DNA of 64,000 nucleotides, taken from positions 186,001-250,000 of the forward strand of contig NZ_CP159808.1 in NCBI RefSeq assembly GCF_047717795.1. The letters are read 5' to 3'. Both the position numbers and the translations under genes were made by a program. This document shows, piece after piece, positions 8,644 to 17,469 of this stretch. Below the pieces are notes generated by a model. The model saw nothing but the letters and a program-made list of their open reading frames with translations. It did not search any database and was not told the DNA's origin. This stretch comes from Marisalimonas sp016777705 (lineage in GTDB: Bacteria > Pseudomonadota > Alphaproteobacteria > Puniceispirillales > Marisalimonadaceae). Numbering within the stretch: position 1 is the first letter of the stretch; each line of letters starts with the position of its first letter.

Positions 8644-10107
8644 ATGAATAATTTAGATTTTGATATTGTAATTGTTGGATTAGGTCCAACTGGTGGTACT
8701 TTGGCAAATTTATTAGCTATGAATAATGTTTCCGTTCTAATTTTAGAAAAAGAGGGAAATATATACAATCTTCCTCGTGCAGTACATTTTGATGATGAGA
8801 TAATGCGAGTTTTTCAAACTATTGGAATTACTAAAAGCCTATCCAAAAAATTAATTATTAATAAGGGTACAAAGTTTATAGATGATAATGGTGAATTATT
8901 ATTGGATTGGCCAAGACCTAAGAAAATTACAGAAAATGGATGGTATCCAAGTTATCGTTTTCATCAACCAGATTTAGAGAGAAGCTTAAGACATAATTTA
9001 AAAAAATATAAAAATGCTACTATAGTTCAAAATGCCGAAGTTTATAAAACTATCAACAAAAAAGATTATGTAGAGGTGAATTATAAAAATACTAAAACTA
9101 ATAAAATTCATTCTTTAAAATCAAAATATTTAATTGGCTGTGATGGTGCAAATTCATTTCTAAGGAATGAAATTAATTCAGAAATGGAACATTTAGGTTT
9201 TGAGCAACGTTGGGCTGTTATTGATGTGATTTTAAAAAGAAAAAAAATGAGCCTCCCAGACAGAACTATTCAATATTGCAGTCAATCTCGGCCAGCAACT
9301 TATTGTAGAAATGTAGGCAGGAGACGAAGGTGGGAAATAGCGTTAAAGGACGATGAACGCGCGGATACTTTCTTTGAAGAAAAAACACTTTGGAAATTTT
9401 TGAGTCGATGGATTGTTCCAGATGAAGCTAAGGTTGAAAGAAAGACCATATATACTTTTCAATCTGCAATAGCGAAACAATGGAGAAAAGGACGTATTTT
9501 TTTAGTAGGGGATGCCGCTCACCTAACACCTCCTTTTATGGGGCAAGGCATGTGTGCGGGGATTAGAGATGCATCAAATTTGGCGTGGAAGATTACTATG
9601 TGCTGCAATAAAGGTCATAATGACAAGTTACTTGATACTTATCAGTCAGAAAGATCTTCTAACGTAAGAGACTATATAAAAACAGCAATGAAAATGGGAG
9701 AATTACTGAATTCAATTGGCGGGTCTGACGTTTCTGACACTGTTTTCATTCAACCTGATGGATCAATAAAGATGAACACTATTAAACCTAAGCTTGGAAA
9801 AGGATTAGGAATTTCAAAAGATCCTAATAGAGGAAAAATATTTCCTTCTTTAAAAAATGAATTCGGAAAAGATATTGATTTTTTATATTCAAGTGAACCT
9901 ATATTAATCACTAATAGAAAAATAGATAAAAATAATTTTGATATTAAAATTTTTGATAATATAGATATTCCTAAAGTTGAGACGATACTAAAAAAATTTA
10001 AAAGTGATGCATTAATAATTCGTCCTGACAGATTTATTTTTGCCAGTACCAATGAAAAAGATTTAGTGAATTTTTCAGAGTCATGTCTCAGTCAAATTAA
10101 TAATTGA
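8644..10107 (+). CDS. FAD-dependent aromatic hydroxylase (MhpA/PheA-like monooxygenase)
   Basis: Class A flavoprotein monooxygenase that would hydroxylate a phenolic acid using NAD(P)H, O2 and FAD, giving the catechol for the upstream dioxygenase. It shows the N-terminal dinucleotide motif GLGPTG (12-17) and the second FAD motif GRIFLVGDAAHLTPP, with GQGMCAGIRDASNLAWK following. The C-terminal thioredoxin-like tail is short. The reading frame opens at a GTG (8635), but ATG 8644 leaves the usual short leader before the beta strand; neither has a clear ribosome-binding site. Gaps to neighbours are small, so it is an operon member. Confidence 0.88.
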   Translation: MNNLDFDIVIVGLGPTGGTLANLLAMNNVSVLILEKEGNIYNLPRAVHFDDEIMRVFQTIGITKSLSKKLIINKGTKFIDDNGELLLDWPRPKKITENGWYPSYRFHQPDLERSLRHNLKKYKNATIVQNAEVYKTINKKDYVEVNYKNTKTNKIHSLKSKYLIGCDGANSFLRNEINSEMEHLGFEQRWAVIDVILKRKKMSLPDRTIQYCSQSRPATYCRNVGRRRRWEIALKDDERADTFFEEKTLWKFLSRWIVPDEAKVERKTIYTFQSAIAKQWRKGRIFLVGDAAHLTPPFMGQGMCAGIRDASNLAWKITMCCNKGHNDKLLDTYQSERSSNVRDYIKTAMKMGELLNSIGGSDVSDTVFIQPDGSIKMNTIKPKLGKGLGISKDPNRGKIFPSLKNEFGKDIDFLYSSEPILITNRKIDKNNFDIKIFDNIDIPKVETILKKFKSDALIIRPDRFIFASTNEKDLVNFSESCLSQINN

Positions 10108-10122
10108 GAAGGTTTTTCTTAA

Positions 10123-10905
10123 ATGTCTGGTTTTGAAAGATTTAATAAAATTTTAAATCTATTTTCAGAAAAAAGAAGTTCTCTGACAGTAGCTGAAATT
10201 TCAGAAGAGTTGAAAATACCTTCAAGCACTATTTACAGAACAGTTCGCGAAATGGTTTTAGCAGATTTTCTGGAGAGTGCAGCGGGTTCTTATTTTAGAC
10301 TAGGTCAAGCATTTATTAAATTTAATCGTATTATTAATTTATCAGACCCATTAATTCAAGCAGGTGAACCATTTCTTGAAAAACTAGCAAATGAAAATCC
10401 AATACCTAGCACAAATATATTAGCAAGGCTTTTTGGTGATAAAGTGATGTGTATTTCTGATTTCAAATATCCATCATTTAAGAATAATACAAGCTATCAA
10501 AAAGGTAGATTAATGCCATTACTCTATGGTGCAACTTCTAGAGCAATTATTATGCAAATAAAAGGGAAGCGTTTGTATGATATTTTAAATCTTGAAGGTT
10601 TAAAGGACAATAAACAACAAGAAATATTTATAAGAGGCTTGGATAAAGATAGAAAAAAAGGTTTTTGTAAGACACAAGGTCAAGTTGACAGAGGATTAAT
10701 TGGTTTTGCCATTTCAATAAATAATAAAAAATTAGGGATTGAAGCTTCATTGAGCTCAATATTTAACTCTAGCGATTATCGTCCTGAGCATGAACCAACT
10801 ATATATGCCAATCTGTCAAGCTACGTAATATTAATTGAGAGATATATAAATAAAATATTTTTTGAAATTGAGGCTTATCATAATAATGATTTAAATAAGG
10901 ATTAA
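10123..10905 (+). CDS. IclR-family transcriptional regulator
   Basis: 260-residue regulator. The N-terminal winged helix-turn-helix (about 3-60) includes the recognition segment IPSSTIYRTVREMVLADFLE. The C-terminal IclR effector domain carries PLLYGATSRAIIMQ (about 129-142) and the GFCKTQGQVDRGLIGFA stretch (about 185-201). It sits inside the ring-cleavage operon, 15 bases after the hydroxylase, so it probably controls these genes and perhaps the divergent TRAP operon in response to the aromatic substrate. Confidence 0.9.
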   Translation: MSGFERFNKILNLFSEKRSSLTVAEISEELKIPSSTIYRTVREMVLADFLESAAGSYFRLGQAFIKFNRIINLSDPLIQAGEPFLEKLANENPIPSTNILARLFGDKVMCISDFKYPSFKNNTSYQKGRLMPLLYGATSRAIIMQIKGKRLYDILNLEGLKDNKQQEIFIRGLDKDRKKGFCKTQGQVDRGLIGFAISINNKKLGIEASLSSIFNSSDYRPEHEPTIYANLSSYVILIERYINKIFFEIEAYHNNDLNKD

Positions 10906-10910
10906 AAGTA

Positions 10911-11750
10911 ATGTTAACGGCTGTTCAAGCAGATTTGTATCTGCACCATCTTGAAATACAAAGTAATAACCCTCTTGGTCTAGCAAAGTTTTATTCAAGT
11001 GTCATGAGTATGCAATTAAATAAAGTAAATAACAAAAAGATTATATGTAATGGGCCATCAAGAAAGATTATTATATCACAAGGAAATAACAGAACTTTAA
11101 GTCATGTAGGTATGGTCTGTAGAAGTAAAAATAACCTTGCTAGATTTAAAAGTTTTCTAATTCAGAATCAAGTTCAAGTAAAAGAATTTGATTCAGAAAT
11201 TTATAAAACTGGATCTTTTTCTATTTTAGATCCTGATGATAATAAAATATGTTTTGGTATTTTAAGTGATAATGAAAAGTTATTATTTGATGGTATAAAT
11301 GGTCCATTACAACACGTAACTTTTTCTTCGTTTAACGTAGAAGCTTTTCAAGAATTTTATGAAAAAAAACTTGGTTTTCAAGTAACTGACAGAGTTGTAA
11401 AAATAGATGGTACACTTGCTACATGCTTCATAACGTCTAATCATGAGCATCATACAATAGCATGTTTTAAGTCAGCTAAAAAAGGTATGGATCATCATTC
11501 ATATGAAGCGGGTGAATGGGATCATATAAAAACTTGGTGCGATCACTTTGCCTCACATGATATACAACTTATGTGGGGTCCTGGTAGACATGGGCCAGGA
11601 AATAACTTATTTGTTTTTATTGAAGATGCTGATGGAAACTGGATTGAAATTTCAGCTGAATTAGAGACGGTTCATGGCCGGCCGATAAAAAACTGGCCTC
11701 AAACTGAAAGAACCCTTAATTTATGGGGCAAGGCTATTATGAGATCATAA
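10911..11750 (+). CDS. Second VOC-family extradiol dioxygenase-like protein
   Basis: 279-residue two-domain VOC protein. The C-terminal half retains a plausible Fe(II) triad: His135 (LQHVTF), His195/196 (DHHSYE) and Glu246 (GNWIEIS), with histidines at 178-181 as candidate acid/base residues. It is shorter than the 323-residue paralogue at 7633 and very divergent from it. It may be a second ring-cleavage enzyme or handle a different intermediate. Its last 28 bases overlap the extended frame of the next gene, but the likely start of that gene (11765) leaves a 14-base gap. Confidence 0.82.
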   Translation: MLTAVQADLYLHHLEIQSNNPLGLAKFYSSVMSMQLNKVNNKKIICNGPSRKIIISQGNNRTLSHVGMVCRSKNNLARFKSFLIQNQVQVKEFDSEIYKTGSFSILDPDDNKICFGILSDNEKLLFDGINGPLQHVTFSSFNVEAFQEFYEKKLGFQVTDRVVKIDGTLATCFITSNHEHHTIACFKSAKKGMDHHSYEAGEWDHIKTWCDHFASHDIQLMWGPGRHGPGNNLFVFIEDADGNWIEISAELETVHGRPIKNWPQTERTLNLWGKAIMRS

Positions 11751-11764
11751 GAAAAGGAAATAAA

Positions 11765-12622
11765 ATGAAATTAGTTAGTTTTAGTAGATTAGGCAAAGCC
11801 AGATTTGGAGCTGTTGTTAAAGACGGTGTGATTGACTTGACTGGTAAACTTGACCCAGATGTTAATACAATTAAAGAATTAATATCACTTCATATGGAAG
11901 ATCAAGCAGAGGAATTTATTGCAGGCAAAAACAAAGATTTATCATTTTCAGATATTATATTTTTACCAGTTATTCCAGATCCTGAAAAAATTATGTGTGT
12001 TGGTTTAAATTATGTTGAACATAAAAAAGAAACTGGTCGACCAGATGTAGATAATCCAACAATATTTACAAGATTTGCAAACTCTCAAGTTGCCCACATG
12101 CAGCCTATGATTAAACCTGATAATTCAGATCGTTTTGATTACGAAGCAGAAATGGCAATAATTATTGGAAAAGGCGGAAGATTCATATCTGAGGATGAGG
12201 CTTTAAGTCATATAGCAGGCTATGCATGTTATAATGACGGCAGTATTAGAAATTATCAAAGACATACATCGCAATACACACCAGGTAAGACGTTTCCAGG
12301 TACAGGTGGTTTTGGGCCTTATATGGTTACACCAAGCGAAGTAGGGGATTATAGAAAATTACCAATTGAACTTAGATTAAACGGAAACATAATGCAAAAG
12401 GCAACGCTCGCAGACCTTATATTTCCAATACCAAGGTTAATCAGTTATATATCTGAATTTACGGCATTGTCTTCTGGTGATGTAATTGTTACTGGTACAC
12501 CTGGTGGAGTAGGTGATAAAAGAAATCCTCCAGTGTATATGGTTCCGGGTGATATTGTTGAGGTTGATATTGGAATGTTAGGTGTATTAAGAAATCCAAT
12601 AATTGCAGCGCCAAAGTTATAA
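11765..12622 (+). CDS. Fumarylacetoacetate hydrolase (FAH) family protein
   Basis: FAH-fold enzyme that hydrolyses or decarboxylates 2-oxo-dienoic acids, the products of ring fission. Metal ligands fit the family: Glu127 and Glu129 in DYEAEMAIIIG, and Asp158 in YNDGS; the C-terminal signature SGDVIVTGTPGGVG is intact. I chose ATG 11765 over the longer frame from 11723 because AAAAGGAA lies 6-10 bases upstream and family members begin MKLVSF-like. It closes the aromatic operon, where it would act on the cleavage product (acylpyruvase or HpaG-like); the precise substrate is not decidable. Confidence 0.88.
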   Translation: MKLVSFSRLGKARFGAVVKDGVIDLTGKLDPDVNTIKELISLHMEDQAEEFIAGKNKDLSFSDIIFLPVIPDPEKIMCVGLNYVEHKKETGRPDVDNPTIFTRFANSQVAHMQPMIKPDNSDRFDYEAEMAIIIGKGGRFISEDEALSHIAGYACYNDGSIRNYQRHTSQYTPGKTFPGTGGFGPYMVTPSEVGDYRKLPIELRLNGNIMQKATLADLIFPIPRLISYISEFTALSSGDVIVTGTPGGVGDKRNPPVYMVPGDIVEVDIGMLGVLRNPIIAAPKL

Positions 12623-12649
12623 TTTTAAATATCTTAGGTGAATATTAAT

Positions 12650-13342
12650 ATGAACAAATCTTTAATTACAAACTTAGTTTCGTTGTTGATAATCTCGATT
12701 GGCCTTTTTTATAAAGATCAATATTCGTTTATTCTTATGACAGGTGTATTTGCATTATCAGGTAGTGTTACTAACTGGATTGCAGTACATATGTTATTTG
12801 ATAAAGTCCCTTTTTTATATGGGTCAGGTGTAATACTTGATAGGTTTGAAGATATTAAACTAGGCTTAAAAAATCTAATACTGCAAGAACTGTTTTCAGA
12901 AGATCAGATAAAAAAGTTTCTATTAGAAAATAAGAATGGTGTTTCTGAAAAGCTTATTGAAAAAATAGACTTTGATAGGGTGTTTCTTGGTTTAGTAGAG
13001 GCTATTGAAAGTTCACAATTAGGTGGTATGCTAGCGATGGTTGGTGGAAGAAAGGCCTTAGATCCTTTAAAAGAGCCTGTTGTTAAAAAGCTGAGAATTA
13101 TTATTGACGAATTTATTCATGAAAATGGTAAAAATGATCAGGCTAACAATTCTTCAGAAAGCTTGATCAAAAAAATTGAAAATATTTTAGATTCAAGGTT
13201 AGCTGATTTAACCCCCAAAGATATTAAAGATATTATTCAAAGAATGATAAAAGAACACTTAGGTTGGCTTGTTGTATGGGGAGGTTTTTTTGGTGGGCTA
13301 TTAGGTTTTATTTTAAGTCCAGTCGCATTAAACTTAATATAG
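12650..13342 (+). CDS. DUF445-family membrane protein
   Basis: About 230 residues. The N-terminal hydrophobic pair carries the DUF445 hallmark GSVTNWIAVHMLFDKVPFLYG (residues about 38-58, Trp-Ile-Ala-Val-His core). A charged, helical central region follows, then a C-terminal hydrophobic anchor. The function of the family is unknown. ATG 12650 is preferred to GTG 12638 because an AGG lies about 11 bases upstream of the ATG. The gene may be the tail of the aromatic operon (27-base gap) and is closed by a terminator. Confidence 0.82.
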   Translation: MNKSLITNLVSLLIISIGLFYKDQYSFILMTGVFALSGSVTNWIAVHMLFDKVPFLYGSGVILDRFEDIKLGLKNLILQELFSEDQIKKFLLENKNGVSEKLIEKIDFDRVFLGLVEAIESSQLGGMLAMVGGRKALDPLKEPVVKKLRIIIDEFIHENGKNDQANNSSESLIKKIENILDSRLADLTPKDIKDIIQRMIKEHLGWLVVWGGFFGGLLGFILSPVALNLI

Positions 13343-13348
13343 TAAATT

Positions 13349-13382
13349 GAAGAAGAGTGACTTGTTTTCACTCTTCTTCTTT
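13349..13382. terminator. Bidirectional rho-independent terminator
   Basis: An 11-bp perfect stem (GAAGAAGAGTG / CACTCTTCTTC) with a 9-base loop, followed by TTT-AA-TTTT on the plus strand and preceded by A-rich sequence for the minus strand. It sits in the gap between the convergent DUF445 gene and SDR gene, exactly where a shared terminator is expected. Confidence 0.85.
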
Positions 13383-13386
13383 AATT

Positions 13387-14091
13387 TTAAGATATTAACC
13401 AACCACCATCAATATCAATAGTAGTCCCAGTTATAAATTCATTTTCTATTGCAAAAATTATTCCTTGAGCTACTTCGTCAGGTGTTCCTGCTCGTGGAAT
13501 TAAGTTGCTGTTAGTTGTGTTTTTATAGAATTCGTCTCTTTCTTTTCCCTGAAGTGGGCTCATGGGAGTATCTATTATTCCAGGAGAAACTATATTAATC
13601 CTTTTTGGAGCTATTTCTGGTGCAATGCCGCGAGCAAATGCTTCAACTGCGCCACCCACTGATGAAATTGCAATTTGCCCTGGACGACATTTTCTTGCTG
13701 GAGAACCACTCACTAAAACTATATTACCATCATCTTTTAAGAATTTGGTGCCATATCTTACTACGTTGGTATATCCCCATAATTTATCAAATGAAGCCTT
13801 GTAGCCATCTAAGTCCATAGAAAGAAACGGTCCAACAGCTCTTGAACCGCCAGTTGCTGAGTTAACTAAAATATCAAATTCACCTTGATCTTGAAAAAAT
13901 TTTTCAATTGCTTCTCTATCTAAAACATTAAGTTTATATGTATTTACATTTTTTGGGAGATTTCCCAATTTTTCAGGGTTTCGGCTAATTGCAACGACAT
14001 GAGCGCCTTTGTCAGATAACATCTGGGTTGCCGAAAGACCTATTCCAGAAGTGCCTCCAAAAACAATAGCCTTTTTACCATTAATATTCAT
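13387..14091 (-). CDS. Short-chain dehydrogenase/reductase-like protein lacking the Tyr-Lys pair
   Basis: 234-residue Rossmann-fold SDR. The cofactor motif GGTSGIG is intact (12-18), and the C-terminal segment (NIVSPGIIDTPMS; FITGTTIDIDGGW) is typical. The strand-5 serine (VSGS, about 128-130) is present. The YxxxK motif that should follow is replaced: the aligned sequence AISSVGGAVEAFAR has Ile about 142 and Gly about 146. It is therefore either an SDR using an unusual mechanism or a non-catalytic NAD(P)-binding protein. Monocistronic, divergent from an AlaX-like gene. Confidence 0.85.
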   Translation of the reverse strand: MNINGKKAIVFGGTSGIGLSATQMLSDKGAHVVAISRNPEKLGNLPKNVNTYKLNVLDREAIEKFFQDQGEFDILVNSATGGSRAVGPFLSMDLDGYKASFDKLWGYTNVVRYGTKFLKDDGNIVLVSGSPARKCRPGQIAISSVGGAVEAFARGIAPEIAPKRINIVSPGIIDTPMSPLQGKERDEFYKNTTNSNLIPRAGTPDEVAQGIIFAIENEFITGTTIDIDGGWLIS

Positions 14092-14188
14092 GTTTGTTTT
14101 ATCCTTTAAAATTATGTGTAATTATTTTTTTATAACATTTTGTTTTGAGATTTGTTACTAAAGTTTAAGTTATATTAATGGAGATGAA

Positions 14189-14881
14189 ATGACAATCGAG
14201 TTATTTAGGAACAATTCATATTTAAAAGAACATAGTTCAAAAGTAGTAAAGATTTTACCTGAAGGGTTAGTTTTTGATGAAACAATTTTTTACCCAGAAG
14301 GTGGAGGACAACCGGGGGACGAAGGTGAATTAAATTTAGGAAATAAGACTATAAATATAATTGGGACAAAATATATTAATCGTGAATTAGTTCATTTAAC
14401 TGAAAAATATGATCAATTAAAAGAAGGCGATAATATAAAAATTATTTTAGATTGGACTAAAAGGTATAGTTATATGCAAGTTCATACCTGTCTTCATTTA
14501 TTATGCTCTTTAATACCCTATCCAGTAACAGGAGGTTCAATAGGCTATAAAAGAGGAAGATTAGATTTTGACCTTGAAACAAAACCTAATAAAGAAGAAC
14601 TATTAGATAAATTAAATCAATTAATTCTAAAAAATTATGACGTTAGTATTTCTTCAATAAAAGATTCTGAGTTAGATGACAATCCGGACTTAGTTAGAAC
14701 TATGTCTGTTAAACCACCAAGGGGATCCGGAGAAATTAGAATGATCTGTATTGGAGATAATGTTGATTATCAGCCCTGTGGAGGAACTCATGTAAATCGA
14801 ACTTCAGAAATTCCTTCTGTAAGTTCGATTAAAATAGAAAATAAAGGCAAAATGAACAAAAGAATAATTGTTAATCTATAA
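14189..14881 (+). CDS. alaX: Alanyl-tRNA editing protein (AlaX-like)
   Basis: Free-standing editing domain homologous to the second half of AlaRS, which hydrolyses mischarged Ser-/Gly-tRNA(Ala). All four zinc ligands are visible: His99 and His103 (VHTCLH), Cys197 and His201 (CGGTH). The N-terminal beta-barrel has YPEGGGQPGDEGEL (35-48), the usual AlaX signature. At 230 residues it matches the AlaX-M/II size. A GGAGATG ribosome-binding sequence lies just before the ATG. Confidence 0.9.
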   Translation: MTIELFRNNSYLKEHSSKVVKILPEGLVFDETIFYPEGGGQPGDEGELNLGNKTINIIGTKYINRELVHLTEKYDQLKEGDNIKIILDWTKRYSYMQVHTCLHLLCSLIPYPVTGGSIGYKRGRLDFDLETKPNKEELLDKLNQLILKNYDVSISSIKDSELDDNPDLVRTMSVKPPRGSGEIRMICIGDNVDYQPCGGTHVNRTSEIPSVSSIKIENKGKMNKRIIVNL

Positions 14882-14884
14882 GTA

Positions 14885-15712
14885 TTATTGTTTTTTACAA
14901 ACCACCTCAAAGGGCAAGGTCCTATTTTCTTTTATAGATTTCATAGAATTCACTGATCGTTCTTTCATGCTTTCTCCACCAATAACATGAATACCTAAAA
15001 TGGGTTTTTCTTTTTTTGGGGAAGGATTAGTTAGCTTTTCATAACCTGAAATATATTTATCGCCTGTTTCAATAATTTCAATATTTGAAAAGCCTACTTT
15101 TTTTAATAAAAACATTGTTTCTTTAGGTGGTAATAAAAAACTCATTTTTTCAGTGTCTGCCCATGGTAACGGGAATATAGGATTTCCTTTTACACCTAAG
15201 CCATGTTCAGTAAAAGCAAAGAACCCACCTTTTTTTAGAACTCTAAAAGCTTCAGAAAAGAATTTTTCTCTCTCAGAAATATTCATTGTAACGTGTTGAG
15301 AGTAAGCACCATCAAAAGTTTCATTTTGAAAATCTAAAATTTCGCCATTTCCAACTTTGAGTTCAACTTTATTTGACATTGAAGTGATTTTATTAAATTC
15401 ATTGCCTATTTCAACAAAGCTTGGGGTGATATCAATTCCCGTAATAATACATTCAAATTCTTTTGCGTAATATCTAGCTGGCCCCCCAAGGCCGCAGCCA
15501 ATATCTAAGATACTTTGATTTTTTTTAATAGGCATCCTATTGCCAAGGTCAACAGTGGCAGCTATTCCTCGTGCGTGATATTGGTCTATGGGAAATAATT
15601 CTTCAATTTCCAGCTTTTTATCAACTAAATTAGCTTTTGTCATAGCTAAATGGACTCTAGAGTGTATATCACCTCTAGTCCAAAATACTTCTACATCTTC
15701 TTCATTAACCAT
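14885..15712 (-). CDS. Class I SAM-dependent methyltransferase
   Basis: 275 residues. Motif I LDIGCGLGGPARYYA (about 74-88), acidic post-motif GIDITPSFVE, and the FPIDQYHARGIAATVDL lead-in recall small-molecule N-methyltransferases of the glycine-sarcosine/dimethylglycine or UbiE type. The acceptor is unknown. Convergent with alaX (four-base gap) and 21 bases downstream of the GMC oxidoreductase, with which it probably forms an operon; a link to betaine/choline metabolism is therefore possible but only inferred. Confidence 0.82.
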   Translation of the reverse strand: MVNEEDVEVFWTRGDIHSRVHLAMTKANLVDKKLEIEELFPIDQYHARGIAATVDLGNRMPIKKNQSILDIGCGLGGPARYYAKEFECIITGIDITPSFVEIGNEFNKITSMSNKVELKVGNGEILDFQNETFDGAYSQHVTMNISEREKFFSEAFRVLKKGGFFAFTEHGLGVKGNPIFPLPWADTEKMSFLLPPKETMFLLKKVGFSNIEIIETGDKYISGYEKLTNPSPKKEKPILGIHVIGGESMKERSVNSMKSIKENRTLPFEVVCKKQ

Positions 15713-15733
15713 TTAGAAATAAACCATCTTTTT

Positions 15734-17329
15734 TTAACCGTTAATGATGAAATCTGCGCAGCGTTCTCCAATCATCATACAAACCGCATTAGTATTTCCA
15801 GAAACTAACGTCGGCATAATAGATGCATCTGCAACGCGAAGTCCTTTAATTCCATGTACCTTTAAGTTTTTATCAACTACAGCATTTTGATCAAAACCCA
15901 TTTTACAAGTTCCAGAGGGATGATAAAGAGTTTCAGCCTTATTTTTAATGAAATCTAATATATGATCATCAGAAGAAAACTCGTACCCAGGCTGTATTTC
16001 TTTATCACAAAACTCTTTCATTGCTTCTGATTGCATCAGTTTCCTAATTAATTTAACTCCAGCTATAAGTGTATCTTTGTCTAACTGGTTAGATAGAAAA
16101 TTATACTTAATACTTGGGTATTCTTCAGGGTTAGTGGATTTAATATGAATGCTTCCCTTACTTTCAGGTAAGTTTTGATTGACTGTACATGTAATTCCTG
16201 GTTCTTTGCCTAATGTTCTTTTCCCATTATTTAAAACTACTTTGTATGGAATAAAATGTACTTGAATATCTGGCACGGCCAATTCTTTTCTAGTTTTAAA
16301 AAAACCAATGACTGGTGCTGATGGAAGGGTTAAAAAACCATCTCTTTGGAATACATATTTAAATACTTGCTTGATTAAATTAACGCCTCTGGCTTTGTCA
16401 TTATATGCTATGCCTGGTTTTGTAATATTATAAACCAATCTAGGTCCAAGATGATCTCTTAAATTTTCTCCCACACCTTTTAGTTCATGAATTAGTTCAA
16501 TTCCTTTACTTTCTAAAATTGAACGATCACCAATGCCTGACAATTCTAAAACTTGAGGGGAATTAATTGCTCCTCCGCATAAAATAACTTCTTTAGCGGC
16601 GCTATATTGTATTATTTTATTTTTATTTTTAACCTCTGCCCCAACACATTGCTTGCCGTCAAATAATAATTTTGTTACCAGCGAATTAGTGATAATGGTT
16701 AGGTTTTTTCTCGATTTAATTGGTGATAAATATGCTACCTTTGCACTCATTCTCTCACCTTTGTAAATTGTCGTTTGTGTGTAACTGATGCCTTCTTGAT
16801 CATCACCATTATAATCTTTGTTAACTGGAATGTTGTTTTCTTGAGCTGCTTTAAATAAACCATCATATATTGGATTTCTATCGGTTACTTCAGAAACTTT
16901 AAGAGGGCCGTCTCCTCCTCTTATTTCTGAAAGTTCGCCTTGGTAATTTTCCATTTTCTTAAAAAAAGGCAAAACGTCATCGTATGACCAGCCAGTATTG
17001 CCCATTTGAGCCCATGTGTCATAATCTAACTTATTACCTCTAACATATACCAAGCCATTTATAGCACTTGACCCTCCAAGTAATTTTCCTCTTGGTATAG
17101 GTATTTCTCTGTCTCCTGTGCTCTCTTCTGGTTCAGATCTATACCTCCAATTTGCTAGTGGATTATCAATTAAGAGAGCAAAACTTGCAGGAAGTCTTGT
17201 TACTGGATGAGATGCTCTACCAGCTTCTATTAATAAAACATTATTTTGAGGGTTTTTAGATAATCTATTTGCTACAGCGCAACCGGCTGAACCAGCTCCA
17301 ACTATAATATAGTCATAATTATTACTCAT
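15734..17329 (-). CDS. GMC-family FAD oxidoreductase (choline dehydrogenase-like)
   Basis: 531-residue glucose-methanol-choline oxidoreductase that oxidises an alcohol with FAD. The N-terminal FAD motif is VGAGSAGCAVANRLS (about 10-24), GGSSAINGLVYVRG (about 85-98) is PROSITE-like signature 1, and GGAINSPQVLELSGIG is signature 2. The C-terminal catalytic pair is seen in YHPSGTCKMG (His) and SGNTNAVCMM (Asn). Length and motifs match BetA/PEG-dehydrogenase-type enzymes. It is first in a two-gene unit with the methyltransferase. Confidence 0.92.
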   Translation of the reverse strand: MSNNYDYIIVGAGSAGCAVANRLSKNPQNNVLLIEAGRASHPVTRLPASFALLIDNPLANWRYRSEPEESTGDREIPIPRGKLLGGSSAINGLVYVRGNKLDYDTWAQMGNTGWSYDDVLPFFKKMENYQGELSEIRGGDGPLKVSEVTDRNPIYDGLFKAAQENNIPVNKDYNGDDQEGISYTQTTIYKGERMSAKVAYLSPIKSRKNLTIITNSLVTKLLFDGKQCVGAEVKNKNKIIQYSAAKEVILCGGAINSPQVLELSGIGDRSILESKGIELIHELKGVGENLRDHLGPRLVYNITKPGIAYNDKARGVNLIKQVFKYVFQRDGFLTLPSAPVIGFFKTRKELAVPDIQVHFIPYKVVLNNGKRTLGKEPGITCTVNQNLPESKGSIHIKSTNPEEYPSIKYNFLSNQLDKDTLIAGVKLIRKLMQSEAMKEFCDKEIQPGYEFSSDDHILDFIKNKAETLYHPSGTCKMGFDQNAVVDKNLKVHGIKGLRVADASIMPTLVSGNTNAVCMMIGERCADFIING

Positions 17330-17469
17330 TTTTTTCCCTTGTTTCTAGATGACCATATTAGACATTTATATTTCATGATCAAATTAAAAAGGAATTAAAT
17401 TTAGTTGTTCAGCTAATTGATAAATAAATTAAACAGTGTTAAGAAATATCAAATTTAAGGAAAATAAAT

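Noticed and set aside
17330..17469. Possible Mn-sensing riboswitch upstream of the TerC gene
   Set aside because: No yybP-ykoY-like conserved loops or extended stems are visible in the 140-base leader.
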